A stretch of DNA of 64,000 bases from Duganella sp. BuS-21 (GCA_041874725.1 CP097466.1:6076001-6140000); one strand, 5' to 3'. Shown: positions 10,221 through 20,838, counted from the stretch's first letter. The notes: generated from the sequence alone by a model not told the origin. Made by a program: numbers and translations.

Positions 10221-11597
10221 CTAGCTGGCTGCCAGCGGCAGCACGATGCGCGCCACCAGCCCCGGTGCGCCATCCTCCAGCACCAGCCGGCCGCCATGCG
10301 AGGTGGCGGTGGCGCCGACGATCGACAGCCCCAGTCCATTGCCCGGCATGTGGCGGCTTTTGTCGAGGCGGTAGAAACGCTGCGTCACCTTGCCGCGCTC
10401 CCCTTCCGGGATGCCGGGTCCGTTGTCCTGCACCGAAATCGCCGCCTGGCCGTGATACAGGCCGGCGCGCACATGAATGGCGGCACCGGGACCGGCGTAC
10501 TTGATGGCGTTGTCCAGCAGGCTGGCGACGGCGCTGGCCAGCAGGTTGCGGTCGCCGTCGATGTGCAGCGCGTCCGGTGCATCGACCGTCAGCACGATGC
10601 CGTCGTCTTCCGCAATGGCTTCATACATCTCGCCGATATCGGCCACCACGCGCGCCAGGTCGAGCCGTTCGAACAGCCGCCCGCGCATGCCCGATTCGGC
10701 TTCCGCAATCTGCAGCAGTCGTTCGAACAGGCGGATCAAATCGTCGATGTCCTCGATGGCGTGGTGGGCGGCGGCCGACAGCGTGGGCACCGTCATCTCG
10801 TGGCGCAGGGCGTCGTCCAGCCGCCCGCGTATGCGGCTCAACGGCGTGCGCAGGTCGTGGGCGATGGCGTTGGAGACGTGGCGTATGCCTTCCATCAGCA
10901 GCTCGATGCGGTCCAGCATGCGGTTGATGTCGTGATTGAGCAGCGCAAATTCGTCGTTGCCGGTGACGGGGATGCGCGGACTCAAATCGCCGGCCTCGAT
11001 CTGCGCGGCGGTGCGGCGGATCTCGCCCAGCCGCGCCTCGATGCTGCGGCGGAACAGCAGCGCGCCGGCGATGGTCAGCATCAGCGAGACGCACGCGCCG
11101 GCCAGCAGCGCGCGCCAGATCACTTCGCGCACGGCCTCCTCCTCGCTCAGGTCGCGGCCGACGATCAGCGTGCCGCCGCGCACCAGCGGCCGCAGGTAAA
11201 GCCGCGCCGGCGCGCTGCGGCCGTTGCGCAGCACTTGCGCCGTCACCATGTCCGGCGCCATGCCCGGCGCCTCGGCGACGCCGGGCCAGGTGGCCAGGTT
11301 GCCGGCCACCGGCGTGCCGTCGCCATCGAGGATCAGGAAGATTTCGCGGTCGCTGTCGACGCCGTCGCCGAGCAGGCGCCGCACTTCCGCCTTCAAGGCA
11401 TCGCCCTCGGCGACGTTGTCCAGCAGGCGCTCGCTCTGGGCGACGATCTTGCCGTCGATGTTCTGGTCGATCACGCCGATGGTGCCGCGGTAGAACACCA
11501 TCGACACCGCCGCGATGGAGGCGATGCCCAGCAGGCCGTAGCCCAGCACCAGCTTGGCGGCGATCGAGGTGCGCAGCAGCTTGGGCAGCTTGAACAA
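10221..11597 (-). CDS. Sensor histidine kinase of an OmpR-type two-component system
   Basis: A 458-residue membrane kinase. TM1 lies at about 13-36, a periplasmic loop at about 37-165, TM2 at about 166-188 (LLAGACVSLMLTIAGALL), then HAMP (about 189-240). HisKA has the histidine in IAHDLRTPLSR, the N-box is in LLDNAIKY, G1 is DNGPGIPEGE, and G2 is GNGLGLSIVG. The start is a TTG one base after the regulator's stop; no better internal start precedes TM1. The stimulus is unknown: the sensor loop is short and has no motif I recognise. It is cotranscribed with the response regulator and may also be reached by readthrough from the glycosyltransferase genes upstream. It converges on the HD-GYP gene with seven bases between stops. 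Confidence 0.88.
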   Translation of the reverse strand: MFKLPKLLRTSIAAKLVLGYGLLGIASIAAVSMVFYRGTIGVIDQNIDGKIVAQSERLLDNVAEGDALKAEVRRLLGDGVDSDREIFLILDGDGTPVAGNLATWPGVAEAPGMAPDMVTAQVLRNGRSAPARLYLRPLVRGGTLIVGRDLSEEEAVREVIWRALLAGACVSLMLTIAGALLFRRSIEARLGEIRRTAAQIEAGDLSPRIPVTGNDEFALLNHDINRMLDRIELLMEGIRHVSNAIAHDLRTPLSRIRGRLDDALRHEMTVPTLSAAAHHAIEDIDDLIRLFERLLQIAEAESGMRGRLFERLDLARVVADIGEMYEAIAEDDGIVLTVDAPDALHIDGDRNLLASAVASLLDNAIKYAGPGAAIHVRAGLYHGQAAISVQDNGPGIPEGERGKVTQRFYRLDKSRHMPGNGLGLSIVGATATSHGGRLVLEDGAPGLVARIVLPLAAS

Positions 11598-11598
11598 G

Positions 11599-12297
11599 TT
11601 ACTGTTCCGGCGGCGTTATCCCCATGCGGTAACCGACGCCGCGCAGGGTGTGGATCAGCATCACCGGGAAATCCTTGTCGACCTTGGCGCGCAGGCGGCT
11701 GATCTGCACGTCGATCACATTGGTCTGCGGGTCGAAGTGGTAGTCCCACACCGATTCCAGCAGCATGGTGCGGGTGAGCACCTGGTTCTCGTTGCGCATC
11801 AGGTATTCCAGCAAGCGGTATTCGCGCGGCTGCAGGGTGATCACCTTGTTGCCGCGCGTGACGCGCAGGGTGCGCAGGTCCAGCCGCAGGTCGGCCACCT
11901 GCAGCTGCGTGCTGTCGGCGCCCGGCACGCCGGGAGCGCTGCGGCGCAAGAGCGCCTCCACCCTGGCCAGCAGCTCGGAGAAGGCGAAAGGCTTGGAGAG
12001 ATAATCGTCGGCGCCGCCGCGCAGGCCCGTCACGCGGGCGTCGATGGTGGTCAGCGCGCTGACGATGATGACCGGCGTCTGCCGCCCCAACGCGCGCAGC
12101 CGGTCGACGATCGACAGGCCGTCCACGCGCCCCGGCAGCATGCGGTCGAGGATGATGATGTCCCATTCCTCGCCGGTGGCGTAGTCGAGTCCCTGCGGGC
12201 CGGTGGCCGCCGCGGTGACGCTGTAGCCGGCCTCGCGCAGGCCCTTGCAGATGTAGTTGGAGGTTTCGGCTTCGTCTTCGATGACCAGGCAGCGCAC
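11599..12297 (-). CDS. OmpR/PhoB-family response regulator
   Basis: A 232-residue regulator. The receiver domain has the acidic cluster IEDEAE at the N-terminus, the phospho-acceptor aspartate in IILDRMLPG, and the lysine in LSKPFAF. The C-terminal winged-helix DNA-binding domain contains LQPREYRLLEYLMRN, TNVIDVQISRLRAKVD and a final RGVGYRM. It pairs with the kinase gene one base downstream. It starts 42 bases after the stop of a glycosyltransferase gene on the same strand, with no obvious terminator between them. It may therefore share transcription with the polysaccharide genes. Target genes are unknown. Confidence 0.92.
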   Translation of the reverse strand: MRCLVIEDEAETSNYICKGLREAGYSVTAAATGPQGLDYATGEEWDIIILDRMLPGRVDGLSIVDRLRALGRQTPVIIVSALTTIDARVTGLRGGADDYLSKPFAFSELLARVEALLRRSAPGVPGADSTQLQVADLRLDLRTLRVTRGNKVITLQPREYRLLEYLMRNENQVLTRTMLLESVWDYHFDPQTNVIDVQISRLRAKVDKDFPVMLIHTLRGVGYRMGITPPEQ

Positions 12298-12339
12298 GCG
12301 ATTCTCCGGCAGTCGGGGTAAGCGCCTATTTTACCTTGG

Positions 12340-13455
12340 CTACCTTGGCTTGGCGACCAGCTCGAGGTATAGCGCGTGGTAGTTCTCGGCCATGCGTTCG
12401 GCCGTAAACAATTCCCAGTAGCGCGCTTCGGCGCGGCGGCCCATGTCGGCGGCCAGCTCCGGGTGTTCCCACAGCTTGCGCATGGCGGCGCCCAGCGCCT
12501 CGGGATCATCGGGCGGCACCACCAGGCCGGTTTCGTTGTCGATGTTGATGTAGGTGGTGCCGGTGCCGATTTCGCTGGAGATCATCGGCTTGCCGTACAT
12601 CGCGCCCTCCAGCAGCGAGATGCCGAAGGCTTCCGACCGCAGGTGCGACGGGAACACCATCGCATAGCTCAGTTCCAGCAGCGCGGCCTTGTCGTCCTCC
12701 TGCACCGCGCCGATGAACTTCACGTGGGTCAGGCCGAGGCGCTGCGCATGCTCCTTGAGCTCCTGCTCGATCGGGCCGGCGCCGACGATCACCACCGGGT
12801 AGTCGACATCGGCCATCGCGTCCAGCAGGATATGCAGCCCCTTGTAGTAGCGCAGCACACCGATGAACAGGAAGAAGCGCTCGCCGCATTCGGCGCGCCA
12901 CTTGTCCTTCAGTTCTTCGGACGGCGTCGGATAAATCGACTTGTCGAGGCCATAGGTGATGGTGCGGGTCTTGTGGGCGAAACGCTTGAGCACCGGCGAC
13001 GAGGCCAGGTAATTGGGCGAAGTCGCCACCACGGTGTCGACGCTGCGCAGGAAGCGGCGCTTGAGCGGGCCGTACACGCGCAGCAGTTTTTTCTGGCGCA
13101 CGATGTCGGAGTGGTAGGTCACCACGCTCGGCTTGTTGATGCGGGCCAGGAAATGCGCGACATCCATGAACGGCCACGGAAAGTGGTAATGGATCACGTC
13201 CGCCTTGCGCGCCAGGCGCGCCAGCTTGCGCACGGCGGCAAACGAAAAGCCGGTCGAGGCGATTTCAAAATCGAGCGGCACGCGGTGCACGGTGTGGCCT
13301 TCGAACTCGATCTCGGACGGGCCGTTGCGGCTCAGCGTCAGCACCTCGTTGGTCACGCCCAGGCGGCCCGTACCCACGCACATCTGGCGTATCACCTGCT
13401 CGATACCGCCCCAGGAGTCGGGATAATAGGTCTTGTAGAAATGAAGGACGCGCAT
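12340..13455 (-). CDS. GT4-type glycosyltransferase, WbpZ-like (probable D-rhamnosyltransferase)
   Basis: A 371-residue glycosyltransferase of the GT-B fold, family 4. The N-terminal acceptor domain starts MRVLHFYKTYYPDSWGGIEQ. The C-terminal nucleotide-sugar domain has the family motif SEAFGISLLEGAMYGKP with the E-x7-E arrangement, then VVPPDDPEAL. The opening sequence resembles what I remember of Pseudomonas aeruginosa WbpZ, which adds D-rhamnose to the common polysaccharide antigen. gmd, rmd and a second glycosyltransferase lie directly upstream on the same strand, which fits a GDP-D-rhamnose donor. I chose the ATG at 13455 because it begins at the fold's first beta strand. No good ribosome site is visible, so coupling to the upstream gene 16 bases away is plausible. 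Confidence 0.8.
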   Translation of the reverse strand: MRVLHFYKTYYPDSWGGIEQVIRQMCVGTGRLGVTNEVLTLSRNGPSEIEFEGHTVHRVPLDFEIASTGFSFAAVRKLARLARKADVIHYHFPWPFMDVAHFLARINKPSVVTYHSDIVRQKKLLRVYGPLKRRFLRSVDTVVATSPNYLASSPVLKRFAHKTRTITYGLDKSIYPTPSEELKDKWRAECGERFFLFIGVLRYYKGLHILLDAMADVDYPVVIVGAGPIEQELKEHAQRLGLTHVKFIGAVQEDDKAALLELSYAMVFPSHLRSEAFGISLLEGAMYGKPMISSEIGTGTTYINIDNETGLVVPPDDPEALGAAMRKLWEHPELAADMGRRAEARYWELFTAERMAENYHALYLELVAKPR

Positions 13456-13471
13456 GGCTGGAGGTGACAAT

Positions 13472-14647
13472 TCAGTGAGACAGTGCTTGATGATAAACCG
13501 CGACGGTGCGGCGTGCCGCCTCATCCCAGGTCAGCTCCAGCGCGCGACGTTGGCCGGCGGCGATGCAGCGCGCGCGCACGGCGTCGTCGCGCGCCAGGGT
13601 GGTCATGGCGGCGCTGATGTCGGCGACCGCTAGCGGATCGAATTCCAGCGCCGCGCCGGCGGCGACTTCCGGCAGCGAGGTGGTGTTGGAGCAGGCCACC
13701 GGCACGCCGCTGGCAAACGCCTCCACCAGCGGCAGGCCGAAACCTTCGTGCAGCGACGGGAAGATGAAAGCGCCGGCGCCGGCGTACAGGTGGCGCAGGT
13801 GGCGGTCGTCGGTCAGCCGGTCGAGCCAGACCACGTTCTCGCCGCGCTGCTGCGCGGCCTTGATGCGGCTGACCAGTTCCTCGCTGCGCCAGCCCGGCTG
13901 GCCGACGATGACCAGCTGGCGTGCGGCGCGCAGCACCGGCGGCAGCGCCAGATAGGCCTCCAGCAGGCGCTCGACGTTCTTGCGCGGCTGCAGCGTGCCG
14001 ACGAACAGGAAGTAGCCCTGACGCAGACCGTGCAGGCCGAGCGTGACGTCGCGCTCTTCGGCGCTGGGCGCATCGAACCAGTGGGTGGCCACACCGTGGT
14101 GCACCACGCTGATCTTGCGTTCATCGACGCCGAAGCACTCGACCAGCTCGCGCACGGAAAAATGCGAACCGGTGATCACCTGCCGGGCCTTGCGCGCAGC
14201 CTTGATCTGCAGCCAGTTCTTCAGCTGGCGCCATTTGGCGCTGGCCCATTCGGGATGCGACACCGGCAGCGCATCGTGCAGCGTGGCCACCACCGGGCAG
14301 TCCATGCGCACGATGCGGTAGTCGGTGGCGTGGAACAGATCGAGCGGCGCGGCGGCGCGATCGGCGCGCATCAGCGCCGTATGGGTACTCAGGTGCACCG
14401 AGGATGGCAGGATCAAATCGCCCAGCGTCGCCAGCGGAAAGGACAGCGGCAGCGCGCGGCCCAGCTTGACCTTGCTGGCGTCGCCATGCGGCGCAAAGGA
14501 CAGCGCTTGCACGTCCACCCCGGCGTGCGGCAGGTGCTCCAGCAGGGCGCGGCTATACACACCCAGGCCGTCGAGACGGCCGCCGGTCAGCACCGGTTCG
14601 GCCGTCGTCACCGACAGGCCGACACGCAGGGCGGGCGTGGCGTTCAC
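13472..14647 (-). CDS. GT4-type glycosyltransferase, WbpY-like
   Basis: A 391-residue GT-B glycosyltransferase. The N-terminal half has a glycine-rich turn (GGRLDGLGVYSRALLE). The C-terminal half has FVGTLQPRKNVERLLEAY, which is characteristic of family 4 mannosyl/rhamnosyltransferases, and FPSLHEGFGLPLVEAFASG with the E-x7-E pair. Its place between rmd and the WbpZ-like gene matches the WbpY position in D-rhamnan systems, so GDP-D-rhamnose is the likely donor. Start is a GTG in a GTGA overlap with rmd, implying translational coupling. Acceptor and linkage cannot be read from sequence. It is cytoplasmic and acts on a lipid-linked glycan at the inner face of the membrane. Confidence 0.8.
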   Translation of the reverse strand: MNATPALRVGLSVTTAEPVLTGGRLDGLGVYSRALLEHLPHAGVDVQALSFAPHGDASKVKLGRALPLSFPLATLGDLILPSSVHLSTHTALMRADRAAAPLDLFHATDYRIVRMDCPVVATLHDALPVSHPEWASAKWRQLKNWLQIKAARKARQVITGSHFSVRELVECFGVDERKISVVHHGVATHWFDAPSAEERDVTLGLHGLRQGYFLFVGTLQPRKNVERLLEAYLALPPVLRAARQLVIVGQPGWRSEELVSRIKAAQQRGENVVWLDRLTDDRHLRHLYAGAGAFIFPSLHEGFGLPLVEAFASGVPVACSNTTSLPEVAAGAALEFDPLAVADISAAMTTLARDDAVRARCIAAGQRRALELTWDEAARRTVAVYHQALSH

Positions 14648-15558
14648 GCCGAGTACATCCAGCGCAGCGTATCGGCCAGCGGCACCACGGCCAGCGGGCC
14701 GGTGGCGGCGATCAGACGGCCGTTGTCGCCCACCAGGCGCACTACTTCATTGGCGCGCACGAAGGCCGGATTGACATGAACGTTGATCTTGTAGCCGGCG
14801 ATGTCGGCCATCATGTCGAGCGCCTCGCCCAGCGAATAGGCGTGGCCGGAGCAGATGTTGAAGGCTAGGCCGGAAGTCCATGCGCCCGCTGACAATGCCA
14901 GCAGCTTGCGGTAACTTTGCGCGACCATGCGCACGTCGGAGAAATCGCGCCACACGTGCAGGTTGCCCAGCTCGATGTCGGCGGCCTTGCGGCGAAAGTG
15001 CGAGACGATTTTCGGCAGCAGGAAGTTCTCGTGCTGGCCGACGCCGGTGTAGTTGAATGGGCGGACGATCATCAGCGGCAGCTTGTCCTGCCACAGGCGG
15101 GCCATGTATTCCATCGACAGCTTGCTGACGGCGTAGTCGTTGGCCGGCGCGGCCGGCACGTCTTCGTGGATCACGCCGACGTCGGTATTGCCGTAGATAT
15201 TCGCGCTGGAGGCCAGCAGCACGGCCGACGGCTGGTGCGCCTGCGCGGCCAGCGCTTCCAGCAGATTGCGGGTGCCCGCCACGTTGACGCGGTAGATCTG
15301 CTCGACGTCGCCGTGGCCGACGAAGGCGATGGCGGCCAGGTGGGCCACCACGTCCGGCTGCACTTGCTGCACCACGGCGGCCAGGCCGGCGCGGTCGTTC
15401 AGGTCGACCGCGAACTCACCCTCGCCCGGCGCATGACCGGGCGTGATGGTGCCGAAGACCTGGTAGCCGGCCGCGCGCAGTTCCTGCGCCACGTACTGGC
15501 CGGTGAAGCCGGACAAGCCGGTAATCAGGGCGCGTTTGCCCGTACCTTCAGCAGCCAT
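14644..15558 (-). CDS. rmd: GDP-6-deoxy-D-mannose reductase (GDP-D-rhamnose synthase)
   Basis: A 304-residue short-chain dehydrogenase of the extended NDP-sugar type. The NAD(P)-binding glycine motif is GLSGFTGQY near the N-terminus, the catalytic serine lies in SSANIYG, and the Tyr-x3-Lys pair is in DYAVSKLSME (Tyr then Lys). RPFNYTGVGQ follows. It reduces GDP-4-keto-6-deoxy-D-mannose, the product of the upstream gmd, to GDP-D-rhamnose. Its length equals that of known Rmd proteins. A closely related reductase that makes GDP-6-deoxy-D-talose cannot be excluded from motifs alone. An AAGGAG site precedes the ATG 14 bases after gmd. The operon context supports rmd. Confidence 0.86.
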   Translation of the reverse strand: MAAEGTGKRALITGLSGFTGQYVAQELRAAGYQVFGTITPGHAPGEGEFAVDLNDRAGLAAVVQQVQPDVVAHLAAIAFVGHGDVEQIYRVNVAGTRNLLEALAAQAHQPSAVLLASSANIYGNTDVGVIHEDVPAAPANDYAVSKLSMEYMARLWQDKLPLMIVRPFNYTGVGQHENFLLPKIVSHFRRKAADIELGNLHVWRDFSDVRMVAQSYRKLLALSAGAWTSGLAFNICSGHAYSLGEALDMMADIAGYKINVHVNPAFVRANEVVRLVGDNGRLIAATGPLAVVPLADTLRWMYSA

Positions 15559-15572
15559 CGGTACTCCTTGGT

Positions 15573-16649
<1,077 letters not shown>

Positions 16650-16740
16650 CTAATAGCCCGATATTGTAACAGAGCGCTACATGACCATTTCTAACGAAAA
16701 TCCTCGTTTTACATCAATTACATCTTGTTACAGAGAAATA

Positions 16741-16801
16741 AATTCGGGGTCAGCTCTGTCAAATGGACATTTTGTCCATTTGACAGAGCTGACCCCGAAT
16801 T
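16741..16801. repeat. GGGGTCAG palindromic element, copy 1 (29-bp arms, 3-nt loop)
   Basis: Arms at 16741-16769 and 16773-16801 are perfectly complementary, with TTT between them. The arm carries GGGGTCAGCTCTGTCA. The element lies nine bases beyond the malic-enzyme stop and could end that transcript, although only a weak T-rich stretch follows on the minus strand. Two relatives occur at 25465 and 53260. Confidence 0.9.
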
Positions 16802-16810
16802 GGAGGTGAC

Positions 16811-19129
16811 TTAAACCTTGCGCTGGGCGACGGCGTCGACCACGCACAGGGCCGTCATGTTGACGATGCGGCGCACGGTGGCCGACGGCGTCAGGATGTG
16901 CACCGGCTTGGCGCAGCCGAGCAGGATCGGGCCGACCGCGATGCCGTTGCCGGCCGCCGTTTTCACCAGGTTGTAGGCGATGTTGGCCGATTCGATGTTC
17001 GGCATCACCAGCAGGTTGGCGTCGCCCGTCAGGGTCGAGTTCGGCATGATGGCGTTGCGCAGCTTGGAGTCGAGCGCGGTGTCGCCATGCATTTCGCCAT
17101 CCACTTCCAGCGACGGGTCGCGTTGCTTGATCAGCTCCAGCGCGGCGCGCATTTTCTGCGCCGAGGCGTTGTTGGACGAGCCGAAGTTCGAGTGCGACAG
17201 CAGCGCGGCGCGCGGCAACAGCCCGAAACGGCGCATTTCCTCGGCCGCCATGACGGTGATCGCGGCCAGTTCGTTGGCGTCCGGGTTTTCGTTGACGTGG
17301 GTGTCGACCATCACCAGCTGGCGCTGCGGCAGCACCAGCACGTTCATGGCGGCGTACACGCAAGCGCCTTCGCGGCGGCCCAGCACCTGGTCGATATAGT
17401 GCAGGTGCAGCTGGGTGGTGCCGAAGGTGCCGCAGATCATGCCGTCGGCGTCGCCCTTCTTGATCATCATGGCGCCGATCAGGCTGTGGCGACGGCGCAT
17501 TTCCAGCTTGGCGTACTCCTGCGTTACGCCTTTGCGGGCGGTCAGCTCGTAATACGCCTGCCAGTAGTCGCGGTAACGGTCGTCGTGGTCCGGGTTGATG
17601 ACGTCGAAGTCGACGCCCTGCTTCAGGCGCAGGCCGAACTTGGCGATGCGCGAGTCCAGCACGGCCGGACGGCCGACCAGGATCGGACGCGCCAGCTTTT
17701 CATCGACAATCACCTGCACCGCGCGCAGCACGCGCTCTTCTTCGCCTTCGGCGTAGACGATGCGCTTGACGTCCAGCGGCGCCTTCTTGGCGACCTGGAA
17801 CAGCGGCTTCATGAAGGTGCCCGAACGGTAGACGAACTGCTGCAGGCTTTCCTCGTAGGCCACCAGGTCCTTGATCGGACGGGTGGCGACGCCGGAATCC
17901 TCGGCCGCCTTGGCCACGGCCGGGGCGATCTTGGTCAGCAGGCGCGGATCGAACGGCATCGGGATCAGGTATTCCGGACCGAACGACAGGTTGGTGAAGC
18001 CGTAGGTGGTGGCCACGATGTCCGACTGCTCGGCGTGGGCCAGCTCGGCGATCGCGTGCACCACGGCGATTTCCATTTCGCGCGTGATGGTGGTGGCGCC
18101 GCAATCGAGCGCGCCACGGAAGATATACGGGAAGCACAGCACGTTGTTGACCTGGTTCGGGTAGTCCGAACGGCCGGTGCAGATGATGGCGTCGCCGCGC
18201 ACGGCTTTGACGTCTTCCGGCAGGATTTCCGGATTCGGATTGGCCAGCGCCAGAATCAGCGGGTTCGGCGCCATGGCCTTGACCATGTCCTGCTTCAGCA
18301 CGCCGCCGGCCGAGACGCCCAGGAAGATGTCGGCGTCAGGAATCACTTCGGCCAGGGTGCGGGCCTCGGTTTCGCGGGCGAAGCGTTCCTTGTCCGGATC
18401 CATCAGCTCGGCACGGCCTTTGTAGACCACGCCGGCCAGGTCGGTGACGTAGATGTTTTCCAGCGGGAAGCCGAGGTCGACGATCAGGTCCAGACAGGCC
18501 AGCGCGGCCGCGCCGGCGCCGGAGACCACCAGCTTGCATTTTTTGATGTCTTTGCCGACCAGCGAAATGCCGTTCAGGATCGCCGCGCCGACGATGATGG
18601 CGGTGCCGTGCTGGTCATCGTGGAACACCGGGATCTGCATGCGCTCGCGCAGCTTGCGCTCGATGGTGAAGCATTCCGGCGCCTTGATGTCTTCCAGGTT
18701 GACGCCGCCGAAGGTCGGTTCCAGCGAGGCGATGATCTCGACCAGCTTGTCCGGGTCCTGCTCGTTGATTTCGATGTCGAAGACGTCGATGCCGGCGAAC
18801 TTCTTGAACAGCACGCCCTTGCCTTCCATCACCGGCTTGGCGGCCAGCGGACCGATATTGCCCAGGCCCAGCACGGCGGTGCCGTTGGTGATCACGGCCA
18901 CCAGGTTGCCGCGCGCCGTATATTTATAGGCGTTGGCCGGATCGATGACGATTTCTTCGCAGGGCGCCGCCACGCCGGGGGAGTAGGCCAGCGCCAGATC
19001 GCGCTGATTGGTCAGTTGCTTGGTCGGGGTAACGCTGATTTTGCCTGGTGTAGGGAACTCGTGATATTCCAGCGCCGCGATGCGCAGTTGTTGACGAATT
19101 GCTTCTTTTTTCTCAGGTGACGAATCCAT
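16811..19129 (-). CDS. maeB: NADP-dependent malic enzyme with phosphotransacetylase-like C-terminal domain
   Basis: A 772-residue bimodular protein. The N-terminal malic enzyme (about 1-430) includes [13 protein letters not shown], the metal-binding region [10 protein letters not shown], the Rossmann turn [12 protein letters not shown], and [12 protein letters not shown]. The C-terminal phosphotransacetylase-like domain (about 440-765) includes [20 protein letters not shown] and [13 protein letters not shown]. It oxidatively decarboxylates malate to pyruvate with NADP reduction. In this family the C-terminal domain is regulatory and binds acetyl-CoA rather than acting as an enzyme. Length matches the family (about 760). 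It stands alone between the polysaccharide operon and a 310-base promoter region. A candidate extended -10 (TGATAAAAT, read on the minus strand) lies at 19171-19179. Confidence 0.95.
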   Translation of the reverse strand: MDSSPEKKEAIRQQLRIAALEYHEFPTPGKISVTPTKQLTNQRDLALAYSPGVAAPCEEIVIDPANAYKYTARGNLVAVITNGTAVLGLGNIGPLAAKPVMEGKGVLFKKFAGIDVFDIEINEQDPDKLVEIIASLEPTFGGVNLEDIKAPECFTIERKLRERMQIPVFHDDQHGTAIIVGAAILNGISLVGKDIKKCKLVVSGAGAAALACLDLIVDLGFPLENIYVTDLAGVVYKGRAELMDPDKERFARETEARTLAEVIPDADIFLGVSAGGVLKQDMVKAMAPNPLILALANPNPEILPEDVKAVRGDAIICTGRSDYPNQVNNVLCFPYIFRGALDCGATTITREMEIAVVHAIAELAHAEQSDIVATTYGFTNLSFGPEYLIPMPFDPRLLTKIAPAVAKAAEDSGVATRPIKDLVAYEESLQQFVYRSGTFMKPLFQVAKKAPLDVKRIVYAEGEEERVLRAVQVIVDEKLARPILVGRPAVLDSRIAKFGLRLKQGVDFDVINPDHDDRYRDYWQAYYELTARKGVTQEYAKLEMRRRHSLIGAMMIKKGDADGMICGTFGTTQLHLHYIDQVLGRREGACVYAAMNVLVLPQRQLVMVDTHVNENPDANELAAITVMAAEEMRRFGLLPRAALLSHSNFGSSNNASAQKMRAALELIKQRDPSLEVDGEMHGDTALDSKLRNAIMPNSTLTGDANLLVMPNIESANIAYNLVKTAAGNGIAVGPILLGCAKPVHILTPSATVRRIVNMTALCVVDAVAQRKV

Positions 19130-19439
19130 GCTTTAACAGCCTTCCCATATTGTGCGATCGAAGGCCTATGATTTTATCAGACCGCTTCTTGCAATTAAGT
19201 AGGTATTTTCACCAACCAGCGCCGGCACGGGCAGCATTTTTTGTGAGCAAGTCGGGCGTTAGCCGAATTTTTGGGGTGATAAACTATGGATAGGCGCAAT
19301 ATAATCAATTTTCCTCACCCATCACCTTTTGCTATCGACTGATGAAATTTGATTGAAATTATCAATTTTTCACGATGTGAAGCGTGACCGTCGGGAATTC
19401 GGCTAAGCTGAAGACGTGTGCTTTCTTCAGGAGAAGTTC
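19130..19439. other. 310-base AT-rich divergent intergenic region
   Basis: The region separates maeB (minus) from a small plus-strand gene. It is clearly AT-richer than its surroundings and holds a candidate extended -10 for maeB at 19171-19179. An 11-bp inverted repeat, TTAGCCGAATT at 19259-19269 and AATTCGGCTAA at 19396-19406, encloses the most AT-rich part. No ORF or RNA gene is convincing. Confidence 0.5.
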
Positions 19440-19841
19440 ATGTCCGCCATGATCGTGTCCAAACACCTGCCCGAACCGGCCGGCGCCTCGTCGCAGGGCG
19501 CGGCCTGGCAGCAACTGTTGCGCTGGCAGGAAAACGCCCAGCCGCTGGCCTTTGTCTACAGCCGCTCGCTCGGCGGGCTGATCCACACCGGCCAGGGTAG
19601 CCTGGTGCAGCTGTCGCTGGACGCCGCCACCATCGAGGCCGGCGCCAGCAAGCTCTACATCGTGCTGGCCGGGGCCAGCTATGAAGCCGGGCCGCAACTG
19701 TTCTTCACGCCCAACCTGCTCAGCCGCTTCCACGTGAACGGCGTGGCGGTGCGCCTGGCCAACCACGACTGGCTGTTCCTGTCGGACGAGACCCTGCCCG
19801 CCATCGGCGTGGAAAACCTGCAAAAACGGCTGCAGCCTTAG
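19440..19841 (+). CDS. Conserved-looking hypothetical protein upstream of thiL
   Basis: A 133-residue soluble protein that I do not recognise. It has no signal peptide, membrane helix or cysteine cluster. Its composition is that of a normal globular protein (LAFVYSRSLGGLIHTGQG; LFFTPNLLSRFHVNGVAV), with several predicted beta strands in the second half. The ATG at 19440 follows AGGAGA by six bases, which favours it over the alternative start 24 bases upstream. It ends 22 bases before thiL on the same strand, so the two may be cotranscribed, but that does not establish a role in thiamine synthesis. Confidence 0.7.
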   Translation: MSAMIVSKHLPEPAGASSQGAAWQQLLRWQENAQPLAFVYSRSLGGLIHTGQGSLVQLSLDAATIEAGASKLYIVLAGASYEAGPQLFFTPNLLSRFHVNGVAVRLANHDWLFLSDETLPAIGVENLQKRLQP

Positions 19842-19863
19842 CGCCAGGCAGTAAAATGCGGTC

Positions 19864-20838
19864 ATGCTTTCCGAATTCGACCTCATCAAAGAATATTTCC
19901 AGCGTCCCCAGCATGCCGCGCGCGCCGTGCTCGGCATCGGCGACGATTGCGCCCTGCTCGCGCCCACGCCCGGCATGCAGACCGCCATATCATCCGACAT
20001 GCTGGTCGAAGGCCGCCACTTCTTTGCCGGCGAAGACCCGCAGCGGCTCGGCCACAAGGCGCTGGCCGTCAACCTGTCCGACCTGGCGGCCATGGGCGCG
20101 CGCCCGGTCGGCTTCACGCTGGCGCTGGCCCTGCCCGCCGCCGATCGCGCCTGGCTGCAGGGCTTCTCGCAAGGCCTGTTCGCGCTGGCCGACGCCTTCA
20201 ACATCGAACTGATCGGCGGCGACACCACCAAGGGGCCGCTGACTATCTGCATCACCGTGTTCGGCGAGCTGCGCCCGGGCCAGGCCCTGCGCCGCAGCGC
20301 CGCCCAAGCCGGCGACGATATCTGGATTTCCGGCACCTTGGGCGATGCGCGCCTGGCGCTGGCCGGCTATCGCCAGGAACTGGCGCAGCCGCTGGACGCC
20401 GCCGCCCAGCGCGCCGCCGCCGTGCGCATGCATACGCCGGTGCCGCGCGTGGAACTGGGCGTGCTGCTGGCGCAACAGGGCATCGCCCACGCCGCCATCG
20501 ATATCTCGGACGGCTTGATCGGCGACCTCGGCCACATCCTCCAGCGCTCTGGTGTCGGCGCCACGCTTGACGTCGACGCCCTGCCGGCCGGCGACGTGCT
20601 GGCCACGCGCGACGCCGCCCTGCGCCGCGCCTACACGGCCGCCGGCGGCGACGATTACGAGCTGTGCTTCACCGCGCCGGCAGCGTCGCGTGCGGCCATC
20701 CTGGCGGCGGCCGGCAGCGTGGCCACGCCGGTCACCCGCGTCGGCAGCATCGATGCGCAGGCCGGCCTGCGCCTGGTGGACGCCGCCGGCGGCGCGCTCG
20801 ATTTGCAGTTAGCGGGCTTCGATCACTTCGCTTCCTGA
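19864..20838 (+). CDS. thiL: Thiamine-monophosphate kinase
   Basis: A 324-residue ATP-dependent kinase of the PurM/ThiL fold. Visible motifs are GIGDDCALL, SSDMLVEGRHF, NLSDLAAMGA, IGGDTTKGPL, IDISDGLIGDL and AGGDDYELCF, in the order and spacing of ThiL. It phosphorylates thiamine monophosphate to thiamine pyrophosphate, the final step of the pathway, in the cytoplasm. Length is normal. No thiamine riboswitch is visible upstream. Its stop overlaps the stop of the convergent GGDEF-EAL gene by 16 bases, so the two transcripts share an antisense end. Confidence 0.95.
   Translation: MLSEFDLIKEYFQRPQHAARAVLGIGDDCALLAPTPGMQTAISSDMLVEGRHFFAGEDPQRLGHKALAVNLSDLAAMGARPVGFTLALALPAADRAWLQGFSQGLFALADAFNIELIGGDTTKGPLTICITVFGELRPGQALRRSAAQAGDDIWISGTLGDARLALAGYRQELAQPLDAAAQRAAAVRMHTPVPRVELGVLLAQQGIAHAAIDISDGLIGDLGHILQRSGVGATLDVDALPAGDVLATRDAALRRAYTAAGGDDYELCFTAPAASRAAILAAAGSVATPVTRVGSIDAQAGLRLVDAAGGALDLQLAGFDHFAS

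Noticed and set aside
16741..16801. The palindrome as a standard rho-independent terminator only
   Set aside because: The same arm sequence recurs at two unrelated loci and the T-run is weak, so a mobile repeat family is a better explanation, although it may still end transcription.
16898..19120. A 740-codon plus-strand frame opposite maeB
   Set aside because: It is fully antisense to a gene with unmistakable malic-enzyme motifs and has shadow-type composition.
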